From Armatimonadota bacterium (lineage in GTDB: Bacteria > Armatimonadota > Fimbriimonadia > Fimbriimonadales > Fimbriimonadaceae), in contig JAFLBD010000003.1 in assembly GCA_017303935.1 (NCBI GenBank), forward strand, positions 496,001-560,000: DNA of 64,000 bases, in the 5' to 3' direction. A program made the position numbers and the translations under genes. The notes beneath the pieces are model-generated. The model did not search any database. It was not told the DNA's origin and worked only from the letters and a program-made list of their open reading frames with translations. Positions 16,558-25,603 of this stretch are shown here, piece by piece; position 1 is the first letter of the stretch, and the number at the start of each line of letters is the position of its first letter.

Positions 16558-18603
16558 TCAACTTCGATTTTTCAAGCGGGTGAGTTCGGAACTGAATCTC
16601 TTAAGCGCTTCTTCATCATCCGCCAATCCGATCTTCTTGCTTTGAAGACGCTGCTCCGTCGCACGTCGCTTCATTTGCGCGACGCATTCTTTCAAGATTT
16701 CTGGGCGGAGTTCTACAGAGCTACCATGATCTAGCCCGACCAATTCAGCCTTGATTTCGTCGTCCAACTCCTCAAGGGCTGTCACTTCCGCAACGGATTT
16801 GGCGAGCCGAACCGCCTCAGGATGCTGCATGACATCCTCTTCGGCGATCGCATTTTGTGCGAGCTTGAACAGCTTCGGATCGAGCAGAGCCCGCAGCAAT
16901 GTGACTTCCGCCGAAACCATCTTCTCGGACGATGACCGCGCGAGCATGCTGACCTCGCTATCCCCTTTGCGCTTCAGTTGATCGCGTTGCTTGGTTGCCA
17001 TTCGCTGGACAAGATTTTGCTTGGCTCGCTCGATCTCCTCTGCGTTGAGCGCTCGTCCATCACGATTCGGCAATCCTGTCAATGCTTGCGCATCCACGGC
17101 CGAGATTTTTGGAAGCCAGCTTTGGGGGCGAATGTCCTCTGGCCCATCAGGAAAGAGGGCGCACAATCGCCCCGCCAGACTTCGCGCCGAAGGCGAAATC
17201 ATTAGCGGAAGCGCGAGCAGTCCCCAGCAAACACGGGCAACGCTAGGCTCAAGTAGCCCTCGGAGGATGGTCGCTTCGGGCCATTCGACATAGAATCTGC
17301 CAGGTGAAGACTCCTCGGTTTTCTCAGGCTTTCCGCCCTGAATCTTGGTGACTTGCTTTCGGATGGCATTCCCAGCCGCGATTCGGTCCGTAAGCCCTGG
17401 ATACAGCCCGGCTAGTTCTTGGATATGTTCTTCGGCCTCCATCGCAGTAGGAGCCTTTGCCAAAAGTTGCACCGCTTCTTTCCAGAATTCTGGACTTTGG
17501 GTGCCGAGCCGAGATTGGAGTTGGCTCAAATGAAACCGGAGCGGAGTGATCCCACCGTCAACGGCTTTGAGCACCATTTCTGGGCCTGCGGACCTCAACA
17601 AGGTGTCCGGATCCTGCCCTTCTGGCATCAGCGCAATCTTTACCCGTAAACCAGCGGCCCGGAGCATCTCGTCCGCGCGCAAAGCGGCCTTTTGCCCGGC
17701 AGAGTCCGCATCATAGAGAACAACCGCGTCCTTGGCCCACCGCGAAAGCAGTTTGGCGTGCTCCTCACTCATGGCCGTGCCAAGACTTGCCACCGCATCC
17801 AAAACGCCGGCCCTGTGGCAGGCGATCGCATCGAGATATCCCTCGACAAGAACCACTCGCTGCGATTCGGCCATTTTTGCCTTGGCCAAGTTCATTCCGT
17901 ACAGAATTCGGCGCTTGGAATACAGAGGTGTATCGCTGCTGTTGATGTATTTCGGGATTCCATTGCCGATGATCCGCCCGCCGAACGCGACCAATTGCCC
18001 GCGCTCATTGTGGATCGGGAACATCAATCGGCTGCGAAAACGGTCGTAGTATCCACCGGATGGGTCCTGGTCTACCAGAAAGAGCTCTCGGCAGTCGGCG
18101 AGGTTAAAACCTTCTTTCTTGAGTTGGATCGCGAGCGCTTCCCCTTGTTCGGGAGCGTAACCAAGTCCATACTTCTTGATGGTTTCTTCGTCTATCCCAC
18201 GAGAGCGGCAGTATTCTTGAGCGACTTTGTTCTGCGCGAGCTGCGCCACAAAGAACTTGTGAGCAAATTGCATCGCCGCTTCACGAGATTCTCGCAGTTT
18301 GGCATCAGGTGCATCTTTCTTACTGGAGAGTTCGACCCCGACTTCGTCCGCAAGCTGCCGCAGCGCATCTCCAAAGCTGAGCCGCTCCGTTTCTTGGACA
18401 AACTTGATAGAATCTCCACCCGCACCGCAGGCAAAGCACTTGTAGATTCCCAGCGAGGGATTGACGGTAAGGCTGGGTTTAGAGTCCGAGTGAAAAGGAC
18501 AAAGGCCGACAAAATTCTTGCCGGCCTTTTTCAAGGAGACTTTTCGTCCGACGACGTCAACGATGTTGAGTCTTGATTTAACTCGTTCGACGTCGTCGTT
18601 CAC
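16558..18603 (-). CDS. dnaG: DNA primase DnaG
   Basis: DnaG makes RNA primers at the replication fork. The CHC2 zinc finger is complete (Cys35, His38, Cys56, Cys59), followed by the catalytic core with PKYINSSDTPLYSKRRILYG and the Toprim domain (VVLVEGYLDAIA, VVLYDADSAGQKAA). The C-terminal 250 residues are the helicase-binding region, less conserved. Length 681 is somewhat above the usual 580-620. The sigma gene follows after 75 nt. Confidence 0.96.
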   Translation of the reverse strand: MNDDVERVKSRLNIVDVVGRKVSLKKAGKNFVGLCPFHSDSKPSLTVNPSLGIYKCFACGAGGDSIKFVQETERLSFGDALRQLADEVGVELSSKKDAPDAKLRESREAAMQFAHKFFVAQLAQNKVAQEYCRSRGIDEETIKKYGLGYAPEQGEALAIQLKKEGFNLADCRELFLVDQDPSGGYYDRFRSRLMFPIHNERGQLVAFGGRIIGNGIPKYINSSDTPLYSKRRILYGMNLAKAKMAESQRVVLVEGYLDAIACHRAGVLDAVASLGTAMSEEHAKLLSRWAKDAVVLYDADSAGQKAALRADEMLRAAGLRVKIALMPEGQDPDTLLRSAGPEMVLKAVDGGITPLRFHLSQLQSRLGTQSPEFWKEAVQLLAKAPTAMEAEEHIQELAGLYPGLTDRIAAGNAIRKQVTKIQGGKPEKTEESSPGRFYVEWPEATILRGLLEPSVARVCWGLLALPLMISPSARSLAGRLCALFPDGPEDIRPQSWLPKISAVDAQALTGLPNRDGRALNAEEIERAKQNLVQRMATKQRDQLKRKGDSEVSMLARSSSEKMVSAEVTLLRALLDPKLFKLAQNAIAEEDVMQHPEAVRLAKSVAEVTALEELDDEIKAELVGLDHGSSVELRPEILKECVAQMKRRATEQRLQSKKIGLADDEEALKRFSSELTRLKNRS

Positions 18604-18610
18604 ATTACGA

Positions 18611-19396
18611 TTATGCTTTACCAGCAGCGACCACGATACCAGTGATCACGTGCTTTTTCTTCGGATCGATCTTGGACAATCGGAACGCCACACGATCCTT
18701 CACGAGGTAGCGCACAACAATGTTGCTGCCACTGATTTCGTAAGCGTCTGGGCTACCGTAAGCCTTGATCAAGAATCCAAACTCCTTTCCGAAGCAAGCG
18801 CCCTTTCGAGTCTTTGGCTTCGAGTCGGTCAGTCCGAGAGCTTCGATTTGAATCACGCGGTTGAACTTGTCAAAAATGAAAGCGTAGTGTGCCTTCGGTC
18901 GCTTGTACAGCCATCGAGTGTAGACCACGCGCTCGCCGCCGCCAGTTGCACCTGCGCCAGCATCTCCACCGCCGCCACCAGCTCCGTTGGCACCAGGACG
19001 TCCACCGCCGCCAGCTCCACTTGGATCAGTCGGTTCATCGCCGCTTGGTGGGCGAAGTTGTCGCCATTCGGTGTTACCTTGGCCAAATGGATCGCCGACC
19101 ATCGAATCGAGGGTCATCTGTTGGGAACCAGCACCGCTAGCGTTTCCGCCGCCGCCTGAACCGCCGCCAGGGCCGCCACCAACGGCACCTGAGCCGCCCT
19201 TGGTGATGCCAGTGATCTCATCAGGAGATCCGTACATGTTGATAACGCGGGCACCCGAATCATACAGTTTGATTCCGACCAAACCGGTTTCAGCGGTGGT
19301 GCTGCGAGGCGCTGGGCGATTGCTTTGAGCCTGGGTTGCCAGTGCGCCAACCATGAGCATGGCGCCAATTGAAAGCGTGCGAATCTGATTCAGCAT
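18611..19396 (-). CDS. Secreted protein with two BamE-like halves and a glycine-rich insertion
   Basis: ATG 19396 starts a signal peptide (LSIGAMLMVGALATQAQ); the frame extends upstream to 19441 without need. The 261-residue protein has MYGSPDE at 54-60 and AYGSPDA at 212-218. Between them, residues 67-154 are almost all Gly, Ala, Ser, Pro and Asn. After the insertion YTRWLYKRPKAHYAFIFDKF and VIQIEALG resemble the second part of a SmpA/BamE fold, and the C-terminus repeats the pattern (IVVRYLVKDRVAFRLS). I infer two BamE-like modules; the family is not certain and the function unknown. It lies 7 nt upstream of dnaG. Confidence 0.72.
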   Translation of the reverse strand: MLNQIRTLSIGAMLMVGALATQAQSNRPAPRSTTAETGLVGIKLYDSGARVINMYGSPDEITGITKGGSGAVGGGPGGGSGGGGNASGAGSQQMTLDSMVGDPFGQGNTEWRQLRPPSGDEPTDPSGAGGGGRPGANGAGGGGGDAGAGATGGGERVVYTRWLYKRPKAHYAFIFDKFNRVIQIEALGLTDSKPKTRKGACFGKEFGFLIKAYGSPDAYEISGSNIVVRYLVKDRVAFRLSKIDPKKKHVITGIVVAAGKA

Positions 19397-19568
19397 TCGA
19401 TTTAGATGTCTCCGAAGTTGAGGCGGCTGAGCCGTCTCCATTGCTTAGGACGCAAAAATACGGGTGACGGTTACAAGCTCATTCACGAAAATGAAATTGT
19501 CTACCAAACAAACTCGTAGAAGTAAAAAAGCAAGGGCCTCAGCGGTCCGGCAAGAGTAGAATAAGATC

Positions 19569-19892
19569 ATGGCAGCAGAATTAGCCGTTAAGACTTCTGA
19601 ATTTGAAACCAAGGTATTGGGCGCAGACCAGCCCGTGCTCGTCGACTTTTGGGCCGAATGGTGCGGTCCATGCAAGCAAATCGGCCCTAGCGTCGAAGCG
19701 CTGGCCACCGAATTCGCTGGAAAGGCACACGTCTACAAAGTTGACGTCGATGCCGAAGGTGAGATCGCTGCCAAGTACGGCATCATGAGCATCCCTACCC
19801 TCCTCCTCTTCAAGGGCGGTCAGATCGTCGATCGAATGGTGGGTGCGGCTCCGAAAGAAGCCATCGCCGACCTGATCAATCGCAACCTCTAA
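19569..19892 (+). CDS. trxA: Thioredoxin
   Basis: A 107-residue thioredoxin with the canonical active site WCGPCK at residues 32-37, LVDFWAEW before it, and the cis-proline in MSIPTLLLFKGG. It reduces cytoplasmic disulfides such as those of ribonucleotide reductase or peroxiredoxins. Single gene with its own terminator; the divergent gene is the secreted glycine-rich protein. Confidence 0.97.
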   Translation: MAAELAVKTSEFETKVLGADQPVLVDFWAEWCGPCKQIGPSVEALATEFAGKAHVYKVDVDAEGEIAAKYGIMSIPTLLLFKGGQIVDRMVGAAPKEAIADLINRNL

Positions 19893-19915
19893 GCCTTCTC
19901 GAAAGGCAACGACCC

Positions 19916-19954
19916 GCCCCAAGCCCTTTTACATCAAGTGCTTGGGGCTTTTTT
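19916..19954 (+). terminator. Rho-independent terminator of trxA
   Basis: GCCCCAAGC (19916-19924) pairs perfectly with GCTTGGGGC (19940-19948), 15-nt loop, then six T. Confidence 0.88.
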
Positions 19955-19994
19955 GTGCATCATGTCCAAGGCGGAGTAATCTAAACTCAATTCT

Positions 19995-20942
19995 ATGCCG
20001 ATGCAACTTGACGACGTTCTAGTAGTGGCGATCTCCTCGAGAGCGCTATTCGACTTTGAGGACGCGCATCAAGTTTTCAATAACCTCGGCGAGCAGGCGT
20101 ACCAAGATTTTCAGTTGCAGAAGATCAACGAGCCCGCGAAGCCCGGCCCAGCCTTCCCTCTCGTCCAAAAGCTCCTCCGGTTCAACAACTTCGGCAAGCA
20201 CCGAGTCGAAGTGTTGGTTCTTTCTCGCAATGATCCGGTCAGCGGCCTGCGCGTTTTCCGGTCTGCCGAAGAACTCAAGCTGGATATTTCTCGTGGCGCG
20301 TTCACGAAAGGCGCGCCACCATTTCGATATTTAAAACCATTTCGCGCCAACCTTTTTCTTAGCGCAGATGCCGACGACGTCAAGGAGGCGATTGCCCACG
20401 GAATACCGGCGGCGCGAGTCTTTGTCGGAAGCGCGATGTCCAAGATGGCAGAGTCCAACGAACTCCGAATCGCTTTCGACGGTGATGCAGTGCTATTCGA
20501 CGATTCCGCCGAGCGCGTGTATCAGGAAAAGGGCATCGAAGGGTTCCATGCCCATGAGCGAGAAAAGCGTGATCTCCCATTGCCTCCTGGCCCGTTCAAA
20601 CCATTCCTCGCCGCGCTCCATGCGCTTCAAGTCGACTTCAAAGATCACGAAGAGATCGACATTCGAACGGCAATGGTGACGGCGCGGAACGCTCCATCTC
20701 ACGACCGCGCGGTCCGAACGCTTCTGAGTTGGAACCTGCAAGTCGACGAAGCGTTCTTCTTGGGCGGACTGTCCAAAGGCGAATTCCTCAGCGGATTCCA
20801 ACCGGACTTCTTCTTCGATGATCATTTGAGCCATTGCGACAGCGCCGCGCCTCACACCGCAGTTGGGCATGTCAACTACGGAGTGGCAAACGAAATCGCC
20901 GCAGAATTGCCGAGTCCCGTGAAAGAGAGTGGTGTGGAATAG
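19995..20942 (+). CDS. Cytosolic 5'-nucleotidase (NT5C1-like)
   Basis: The 315-residue protein matches the PF06189 5'-nucleotidase family related to animal cytosolic NT5C1: LVVAISSRALFDFEDAH, EVLVLSRNDPVSGLRVF, DISRGAFTKG, LFLSADADDVKEAI, RIAFDGDAVLFDD and FFDDHLSHC. It should dephosphorylate nucleoside monophosphates such as AMP or IMP. HAD-type nucleophile logic is known for this family. Single gene after the trxA terminator. Confidence 0.88.
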   Translation: MPMQLDDVLVVAISSRALFDFEDAHQVFNNLGEQAYQDFQLQKINEPAKPGPAFPLVQKLLRFNNFGKHRVEVLVLSRNDPVSGLRVFRSAEELKLDISRGAFTKGAPPFRYLKPFRANLFLSADADDVKEAIAHGIPAARVFVGSAMSKMAESNELRIAFDGDAVLFDDSAERVYQEKGIEGFHAHEREKRDLPLPPGPFKPFLAALHALQVDFKDHEEIDIRTAMVTARNAPSHDRAVRTLLSWNLQVDEAFFLGGLSKGEFLSGFQPDFFFDDHLSHCDSAAPHTAVGHVNYGVANEIAAELPSPVKESGVE

Positions 20943-20963
20943 CCTAATTAGAGGCCCCACTCC

Positions 20964-21194
20964 GTGAACTTTTCTTCACCCTCAATATCGGCTTACCAAG
21001 CGCTCAGTGTTGTGCGTGCTGCGGAAGTGCGCTATCGCCTCAACGCGCTGACCAAATCCGATCCCGACGCCAAAGAGCGAAACGCAAAGCTGCGCAAGAT
21101 TCATGCCCGCCACCAGGACGAATCACCATCGCATGAAGATAGTCCAGAGCCAGGCGACGAATCCGAAGAATTCCACATCGATACTCTCGCTTAG
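20964..21194 (+). CDS. Small hypothetical protein
   Basis: A 76-residue frame from GTG 20964 with GAGG 9 nt before it. The first half is helical and basic (AYQALSVVRAAEVRYRLNAL, RNAKLRKIHARH), the second half is acidic. No family recognised. It lies in tandem between the nucleotidase and the MarR gene. Confidence 0.5.
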   Translation: MNFSSPSISAYQALSVVRAAEVRYRLNALTKSDPDAKERNAKLRKIHARHQDESPSHEDSPEPGDESEEFHIDTLA

Positions 21195-21224
21195 GCTGCC
21201 AGATCATCTGGTAACCTTAGCAAT

Positions 21225-21659
21225 ATGGCCGAGAGTCAGCTAGTCCCTCTGATCGCCGCGATCTACGAGTACCAGGCGGCGTACCTTGAACCCAAACTCA
21301 AGAAAATTGGGCTCAGTCTCGGTTCCTTCCAGCTTTTGGCGGCGGTCCATGCAGCAGGAGAAGGCGCTAGCCAGATCGACATTGCTCGCCGGCTCGGGAT
21401 AGCGCCCGCAACGCTTTCGGAAACAGTCCAGATTCAAGTCAACAACGGCATGCTGGAGCAAGTCACTTCCAAAGTTGACCGCCGAGTCAAGTCTTTGGTA
21501 CTGACCAACGACGCCAAAAAGAAGCTAGAAGAAGTGCGGAAAATGATCCAGCAGCTTGAGCAAGCAATGCTAGCCAAGCTACCGCCTGCGAATCTCAACG
21601 TGACACTTTCGACGCTTGAAACCGTGCTCGACAATGTGGAGGAAATCCTCGAAAACTAG
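21225..21659 (+). CDS. MarR-family transcriptional regulator
   Basis: The 144-residue protein has the MarR winged helix: LGSFQLLAAVHAAGEGASQIDIARRLGIAPATLSETVQIQ and the wing VTSKVDRRVKSLVLTNDAKKKLEEV, flanked by dimerisation helices. Ligand and targets are unknown; the neighbours give no clear hint. Confidence 0.88.
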   Translation: MAESQLVPLIAAIYEYQAAYLEPKLKKIGLSLGSFQLLAAVHAAGEGASQIDIARRLGIAPATLSETVQIQVNNGMLEQVTSKVDRRVKSLVLTNDAKKKLEEVRKMIQQLEQAMLAKLPPANLNVTLSTLETVLDNVEEILEN

Positions 21660-21710
21660 CTCCTTTTTTGACAAACATAACGTCAGGAAAAGAAGATTTT
21701 GGAGTAAGCG

Positions 21711-22079
21711 ATGATCCGAATTGTGGGAATTGAACGATGCGAAGACCCTGGGCGAGAGTTTGTCTTGCTTCAAAATCAAGGCTCCATGCGAGTTCAATTG
21801 AGGGGCCACGTTCTCCTCGCAGATGCGTTCATCGATGGGCAAGATGCTTGCCCCGCCCCATTCATCTTTAACGAAGAGGTTCACATCTATCCTGGAGCCT
21901 ATGTCCTCCTTCGCACTGGGGCTGGCGAATCCAAATGGACCGTAACGCGGGATGGAGGCAGAATCTTCAACTGCTACATGGGCAAGACCGGCTCACATTG
22001 GATCAAGTTGGGGCAAACGCTTCATTTGCTCAGCGCACACCACAGCTATACCGAGCGACCTGTTGTGCCTTGCGGCTAA
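21711..22079 (+). CDS. Small lamin-tail-domain-like protein
   Basis: A 122-residue all-beta protein. IVGIERCEDPGREFVLLQNQ, VQLRGHVLLAD, YPGAYVLLRTG and SHWIKLGQTLHLL fit the lamin tail domain (LTD), an Ig-like fold found alone or on secreted nucleases and adhesins in bacteria. No signal peptide. It has a good ribosome binding site (GGAG 6 nt before the ATG). Convergent with pth, 4-nt overlap. Function unknown. Confidence 0.65.
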   Translation: MIRIVGIERCEDPGREFVLLQNQGSMRVQLRGHVLLADAFIDGQDACPAPFIFNEEVHIYPGAYVLLRTGAGESKWTVTRDGGRIFNCYMGKTGSHWIKLGQTLHLLSAHHSYTERPVVPCG

Positions 22080-22669
22080 CCACCATTAAATTGGTTCATC
22101 GCGGCGATCAAGCCTGAATCAAGCACCGTTTCAACGGCACGCGCCGATTGTTCGACTGCCTTATTAACGTCCACGCGCTCTTCGGGCTTGAACCGGCTCA
22201 ACACATGATCTATCGTCTCGCCGCCTTTACCGATTCCGATCTTGAGGCGGGGATATTCAGTCGTCTGCAAGCTCTGCGAAACGGACTTGTGGCCGTTGTG
22301 TCCGCCAGGACTTCCCTCACCCCGAATCCGGATTTTTCCGACAGGCAGGTCTAAATCGTCGGCAATGATCATCACTTTGGCAGGCTTGATCCCGTAGTGT
22401 TTGCAGATTTGCACCACCGCTTGACCGCTCAGATTCATGAAAGTCATCGGCTTGACCAGCACGACCGAAACTGCACCGACCATCCCAAGTCCATAAACAG
22501 CGCGATGTTTGCGCTGATCGAGCTTGATCTTGTGGTCGGTGGCAAGCAACTCCACGACCTCAAATCCGACGTTGTGCCGCGTACCCGCGTACTCTGGACC
22601 AGGATTCCCTAGCCCAACGACGAGCCATTCTGGTGGCGGTAGCGGTTCCTTTAACTTGCGCTTGAACAT
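22076..22669 (-). CDS. pth: Peptidyl-tRNA hydrolase
   Basis: Pth frees tRNA from peptidyl-tRNA that drops off ribosomes. Motifs: VVGLGNPGPEYAGTRHNVGFEVVE with the catalytic His, KPMTFMNLSGQAV and DDLDLPVGKIRIRGEGSPGGHNG with the catalytic Asp. 197 residues, typical. Confidence 0.96.
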   Translation of the reverse strand: MFKRKLKEPLPPPEWLVVGLGNPGPEYAGTRHNVGFEVVELLATDHKIKLDQRKHRAVYGLGMVGAVSVVLVKPMTFMNLSGQAVVQICKHYGIKPAKVMIIADDLDLPVGKIRIRGEGSPGGHNGHKSVSQSLQTTEYPRLKIGIGKGGETIDHVLSRFKPEERVDVNKAVEQSARAVETVLDSGLIAAMNQFNGG

Positions 22670-22787
22670 GATTTGGGCCGTTCAATAGGATACCAACTGC
22701 TCTGAATTGAAGAATTTATGCCGAGCATCAAATTCGATGCAAACAAAGCCTTTCGGCGGTTATTGGCTTAGAATGTTGTGCCATCGC

Positions 22788-22807
22788 AACAATATACTAA
22801 TATTGTT
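22788..22807. promoter_or_regulatory. Inverted repeat in AT-rich leader of the trans-sulfuration gene
   Basis: AACAATAT (22788-22795) and ATATTGTT (22800-22807) form a perfect 8-bp inverted repeat with a 4-nt spacer, in an AT-rich stretch (about 22785-22830) that stands out from the surroundings. A promoter and operator for the gene starting at 22912 is inference. No SAM or other methionine riboswitch consensus is visible in 22670-22911. Confidence 0.4.
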
Positions 22808-22911
22808 ATCTCATTACTATTATTTTACTAACGCATCGCGTGTCAAATGCGCATTTGAACCGTGTTTTCCTAACAATCAATCGTTGCGCCACCGAGAATG
22901 GACTTAGTAAA

Positions 22912-24093
22912 ATGAACGCTATGAAGTTCGCCACAAAAGCCATTCGAGTCGCCCAAAACCCAGAAAGCGAGCATCGTTCGGTGACCTATCCGATCTACCC
23001 GAGCAGCACCTACGCCTGGGATCAGATGGACGAAGAACCTCGCGTGGCCTACAGCCGCGTAAACAATCCGAACCGAAATGTGTTTGAAGAAGTGTTGGCG
23101 AGCATGGAAAACGGAAGCTACTGTACGGCGTTTTCCAGCGGGATGGCAGCTGTCGTCGGCGCGCTGAGCCTTCTCCAATCGGGAGAGCATGTTCTCGTGG
23201 CCACCGACATCTACGGCGGAACTCATCGCTACATCGAAAGCATCCTTCCCCGACAGGGCATCAGCTGTTCGACGTTCGACGCCATGGTTCCAGAGTCTAT
23301 CGAGTCTGTGATCCAGCCCAATACCAAGATGCTGGTGTTCGAAACGCCATCAAACCCACTCTTGCGGGTCTGTGATATTTCGGCGATCGTGGCGATCGCA
23401 AAGAAGCACAACATCATCACCGTTTTTGACAACACGTTCGCAAGTCCAGCACTGCAAAATCCGCTTGATTTGGGATGCGATCTTGTCCTGCACAGCACCA
23501 CAAAATTCATCAACGGCCACAGCGATGTGATCGGTGGTGCGCTAGTGACCAACAACCCAGAAATCGGAGTGGCGTTCAACGAGTGGATCAAGAACACTGG
23601 CGCGTCGCCTTCCGCATTCGACACCTGGCTCGCGTTGCGAGGACTCAAAACTCTGAGCCTCCGAATGGAGCGACACTGTCAAAACGCATTGGCGGTGGCC
23701 AAATGGCTTCAACAGCAGCCCGAAGTCGATGCAGTCTATTACCCCGGCCTCGAAGACTCCCCCGACCATGCACTCGCCAGCAAGCAGATGTCCGGATTCG
23801 GAGGGATGCTCTCCTTCGAGATCGGCGATGAAGCTTTCGCTAAAGCGGTCGGATTGAATACCAAGATTTTCTTGCTTGCCGAGAGCCTTGGCGGCGTCGA
23901 ATCTCTGATCGGTTACCCTAAGCTCATGAGCCACGGTTGCCTGACTGAGGAGCAGAGGCTCGAACGCGGCGTGAAGCCCAACTTGCTTCGGTTGAGCGTC
24001 GGAATTGAAGATGTCGAGGACCTAATAAACGATTTGGACCAAGCCATCAAAGCGGCTCGGTCCATTTCGCGGGTTGCTGTCGTAGAAGTTTGA
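22912..24093 (+). CDS. Cys/Met metabolism PLP-dependent trans-sulfuration enzyme
   Basis: The 393-residue protein is a fold-type I PLP enzyme of the cystathionine gamma-synthase / beta- or gamma-lyase / methionine gamma-lyase family: YSRVNNPN, FSSGMAAVVGAL, ATDIYGGTHRY, FETPSNPLLRV, VFDNTFASP and HSTTKFINGHSDV with the PLP lysine at 198. AESLGGVESLIGYP closes the active site. Which reaction it does cannot be told from sequence. ATG 22912 is preferred over the longer GTG 22840; ATG 22921 is also possible. Confidence 0.9.
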   Translation: MNAMKFATKAIRVAQNPESEHRSVTYPIYPSSTYAWDQMDEEPRVAYSRVNNPNRNVFEEVLASMENGSYCTAFSSGMAAVVGALSLLQSGEHVLVATDIYGGTHRYIESILPRQGISCSTFDAMVPESIESVIQPNTKMLVFETPSNPLLRVCDISAIVAIAKKHNIITVFDNTFASPALQNPLDLGCDLVLHSTTKFINGHSDVIGGALVTNNPEIGVAFNEWIKNTGASPSAFDTWLALRGLKTLSLRMERHCQNALAVAKWLQQQPEVDAVYYPGLEDSPDHALASKQMSGFGGMLSFEIGDEAFAKAVGLNTKIFLLAESLGGVESLIGYPKLMSHGCLTEEQRLERGVKPNLLRLSVGIEDVEDLINDLDQAIKAARSISRVAVVEV

Positions 24094-24096
24094 GGC

Positions 24097-25458
24097 TTAG
24101 GCCTTGAGCTTCTGCACGATTCCTTCGAGGAACAGCGCATTGTTCGGGGTGCGCCGCATCAACTTGATCAGTGATTCGGTGGCCTCGTAGCTCTTATCTT
24201 GGTTCGCGAGCAGTCGGTGGAGCTGAACCACGCCTTCGAGCTGCTCCTTATCAAATAGCTTCTCTTCGTGGCGAGTGCTGGATCGCTTAACGTCGATCGC
24301 TGGCCAGATTCGTCGTTCGGCGAGTTCGCGATCGAGCACGATTTCCATGTTGCCCGTACCCTTGAACTCTTCAAAAATCGCTTCGTCCATCTTCGATCCG
24401 GTTTCAACCAGTGCGGTGGCGATGATGGTTAAGGATCCGCCTTCTTCGATGTTTCGCGCCGCACCGAAGAACCGGCGGGGACGATAAAGGGCTGCCGGAT
24501 CAAGACCGCCCGAAAGCGTTCGACCGCTTGGATTGATCGTGAGGTTACTTGCGCGAGATAGTCGTGTGATCGAGTCCAGAAGGATGACCACATCTTTGCC
24601 CGATTCGACCAGCCGTTTGGCTTGATCGAGGCAAAGCTCGGTCACGCGCATGTGGTTTTCTGCGGGTTCGTCGAAAGTGCTGGAAATGACTTGCCCCTTC
24701 ACAAATCGGCGCATGTCGGTGACTTCTTCTGGGCGTTCGTCAACCAGCAAGACGAGCAAAACGACTTCGGGATGATTGACCGCGACCGCATGAGCGATCT
24801 GCTTGATGATGGTGGTCTTTCCCGCTTTCGGCGGCGCAACGATCAGACCGCGCGACCCCATTCCGATTGGCGAGATCAAATCGATAATTCTTCCGCAAAC
24901 GTTCTCTGGTGAAGTCTCCATCCGAATCCGATCTTCAGGAAACAGCGGCGTGAGCTGATCAAACTCCCGTCGAGATTGCATCTCTGGAGCCTGCGTCCCG
25001 AATCCATTGCAGCTTTCGACGCGGAGCATCCCACGATACTTCTCGCCTTCTTTTGGAGTTCGGATGAGGCCGAATACCATGTCGCCTTGCTTCAATCCAG
25101 CCTTTTTGACTTGGGATTGAGAAACGTAGATATCTTGTGGGGACAGGCTGAAATTGTCTCGCCGGAGGAATCCCCATCCGTCATTCAAGATTTCGAGAAT
25201 TCCGCGGCCGTACTGCGCCTCGGGGTTAGCCTTTTGGAGCAGTTCTTCGATCACAACCGAGCGACTGTGCTCCATATCTACCTTTTGCTTCTTGCATTCT
25301 TTGGCAAGTTCGGTAGCCGTCATTTTGTCGAAATGGTTGTAGTCAATCTCGGGCATCTGCTCGAGTTCGGCTGGATCATTCTTAGGCAACCCTTCTCGGC
25401 TGCGGGATGGTCGTCGGTTTTTACCGTCTGATTTTCGTGGTCGGAACGAATGCGTCAT
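24097..25458 (-). CDS. rho: Transcription termination factor Rho
   Basis: Rho is the hexameric RNA helicase that ends transcription. Seen in order: a basic N-terminal extension, Rho N-terminal helices ([13 protein letters not shown]), cold-shock RNA-binding domain ([16 protein letters not shown]), Walker [13 protein letters not shown], Walker [15 protein letters not shown] and the C-terminal RNA-binding R/Q loop region. 453 residues, normal. It lies downstream of hpt after a 145-bp leader. Confidence 0.97.
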   Translation of the reverse strand: MTHSFRPRKSDGKNRRPSRSREGLPKNDPAELEQMPEIDYNHFDKMTATELAKECKKQKVDMEHSRSVVIEELLQKANPEAQYGRGILEILNDGWGFLRRDNFSLSPQDIYVSQSQVKKAGLKQGDMVFGLIRTPKEGEKYRGMLRVESCNGFGTQAPEMQSRREFDQLTPLFPEDRIRMETSPENVCGRIIDLISPIGMGSRGLIVAPPKAGKTTIIKQIAHAVAVNHPEVVLLVLLVDERPEEVTDMRRFVKGQVISSTFDEPAENHMRVTELCLDQAKRLVESGKDVVILLDSITRLSRASNLTINPSGRTLSGGLDPAALYRPRRFFGAARNIEEGGSLTIIATALVETGSKMDEAIFEEFKGTGNMEIVLDRELAERRIWPAIDVKRSSTRHEEKLFDKEQLEGVVQLHRLLANQDKSYEATESLIKLMRRTPNNALFLEGIVQKLKA

Positions 25459-25503
25459 GCTGGCGTCCTAAAGGTCTGAATGGTTTTTCGTTAAAGAAAA
25501 ATA

Positions 25504-25549
25504 GGGGAGCGGTCCACACTAGGTTCAAAAATCTAGTTAGCGGGGAGCG
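25504..25549 (-). repeat. Direct repeat in the rho leader
   Basis: The octamer GGGGAGCG occurs at 25504-25511 and 25542-25549 (CGCTCCCC in the transcript sense). The leader is C-rich in the sense strand, as is known for Rho-autoregulated leaders; the link is inference. Confidence 0.35.
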
Positions 25550-25603
25550 CGGGTTTTTGACCGCCCAACAATGCATCGAACAATCGAAGCGAAAGAGGGA
25601 AAA

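Noticed and set aside
17692-18576. Plus-strand frame of 294 residues opposite dnaG
   Set aside because: Lies fully antisense to conserved DnaG motifs; no similarity to a known protein.
18850-19190. GC-rich repetitive stretch as CRISPR or tandem repeat
   Set aside because: It is the codon pattern of a Gly/Ala-rich protein segment; units are irregular, with no spacer structure.
22670-22911. Possible SAM riboswitch before the trans-sulfuration gene
   Set aside because: No SAM-I or SAM-II core consensus seen; only an inverted repeat and AT-rich sequence.
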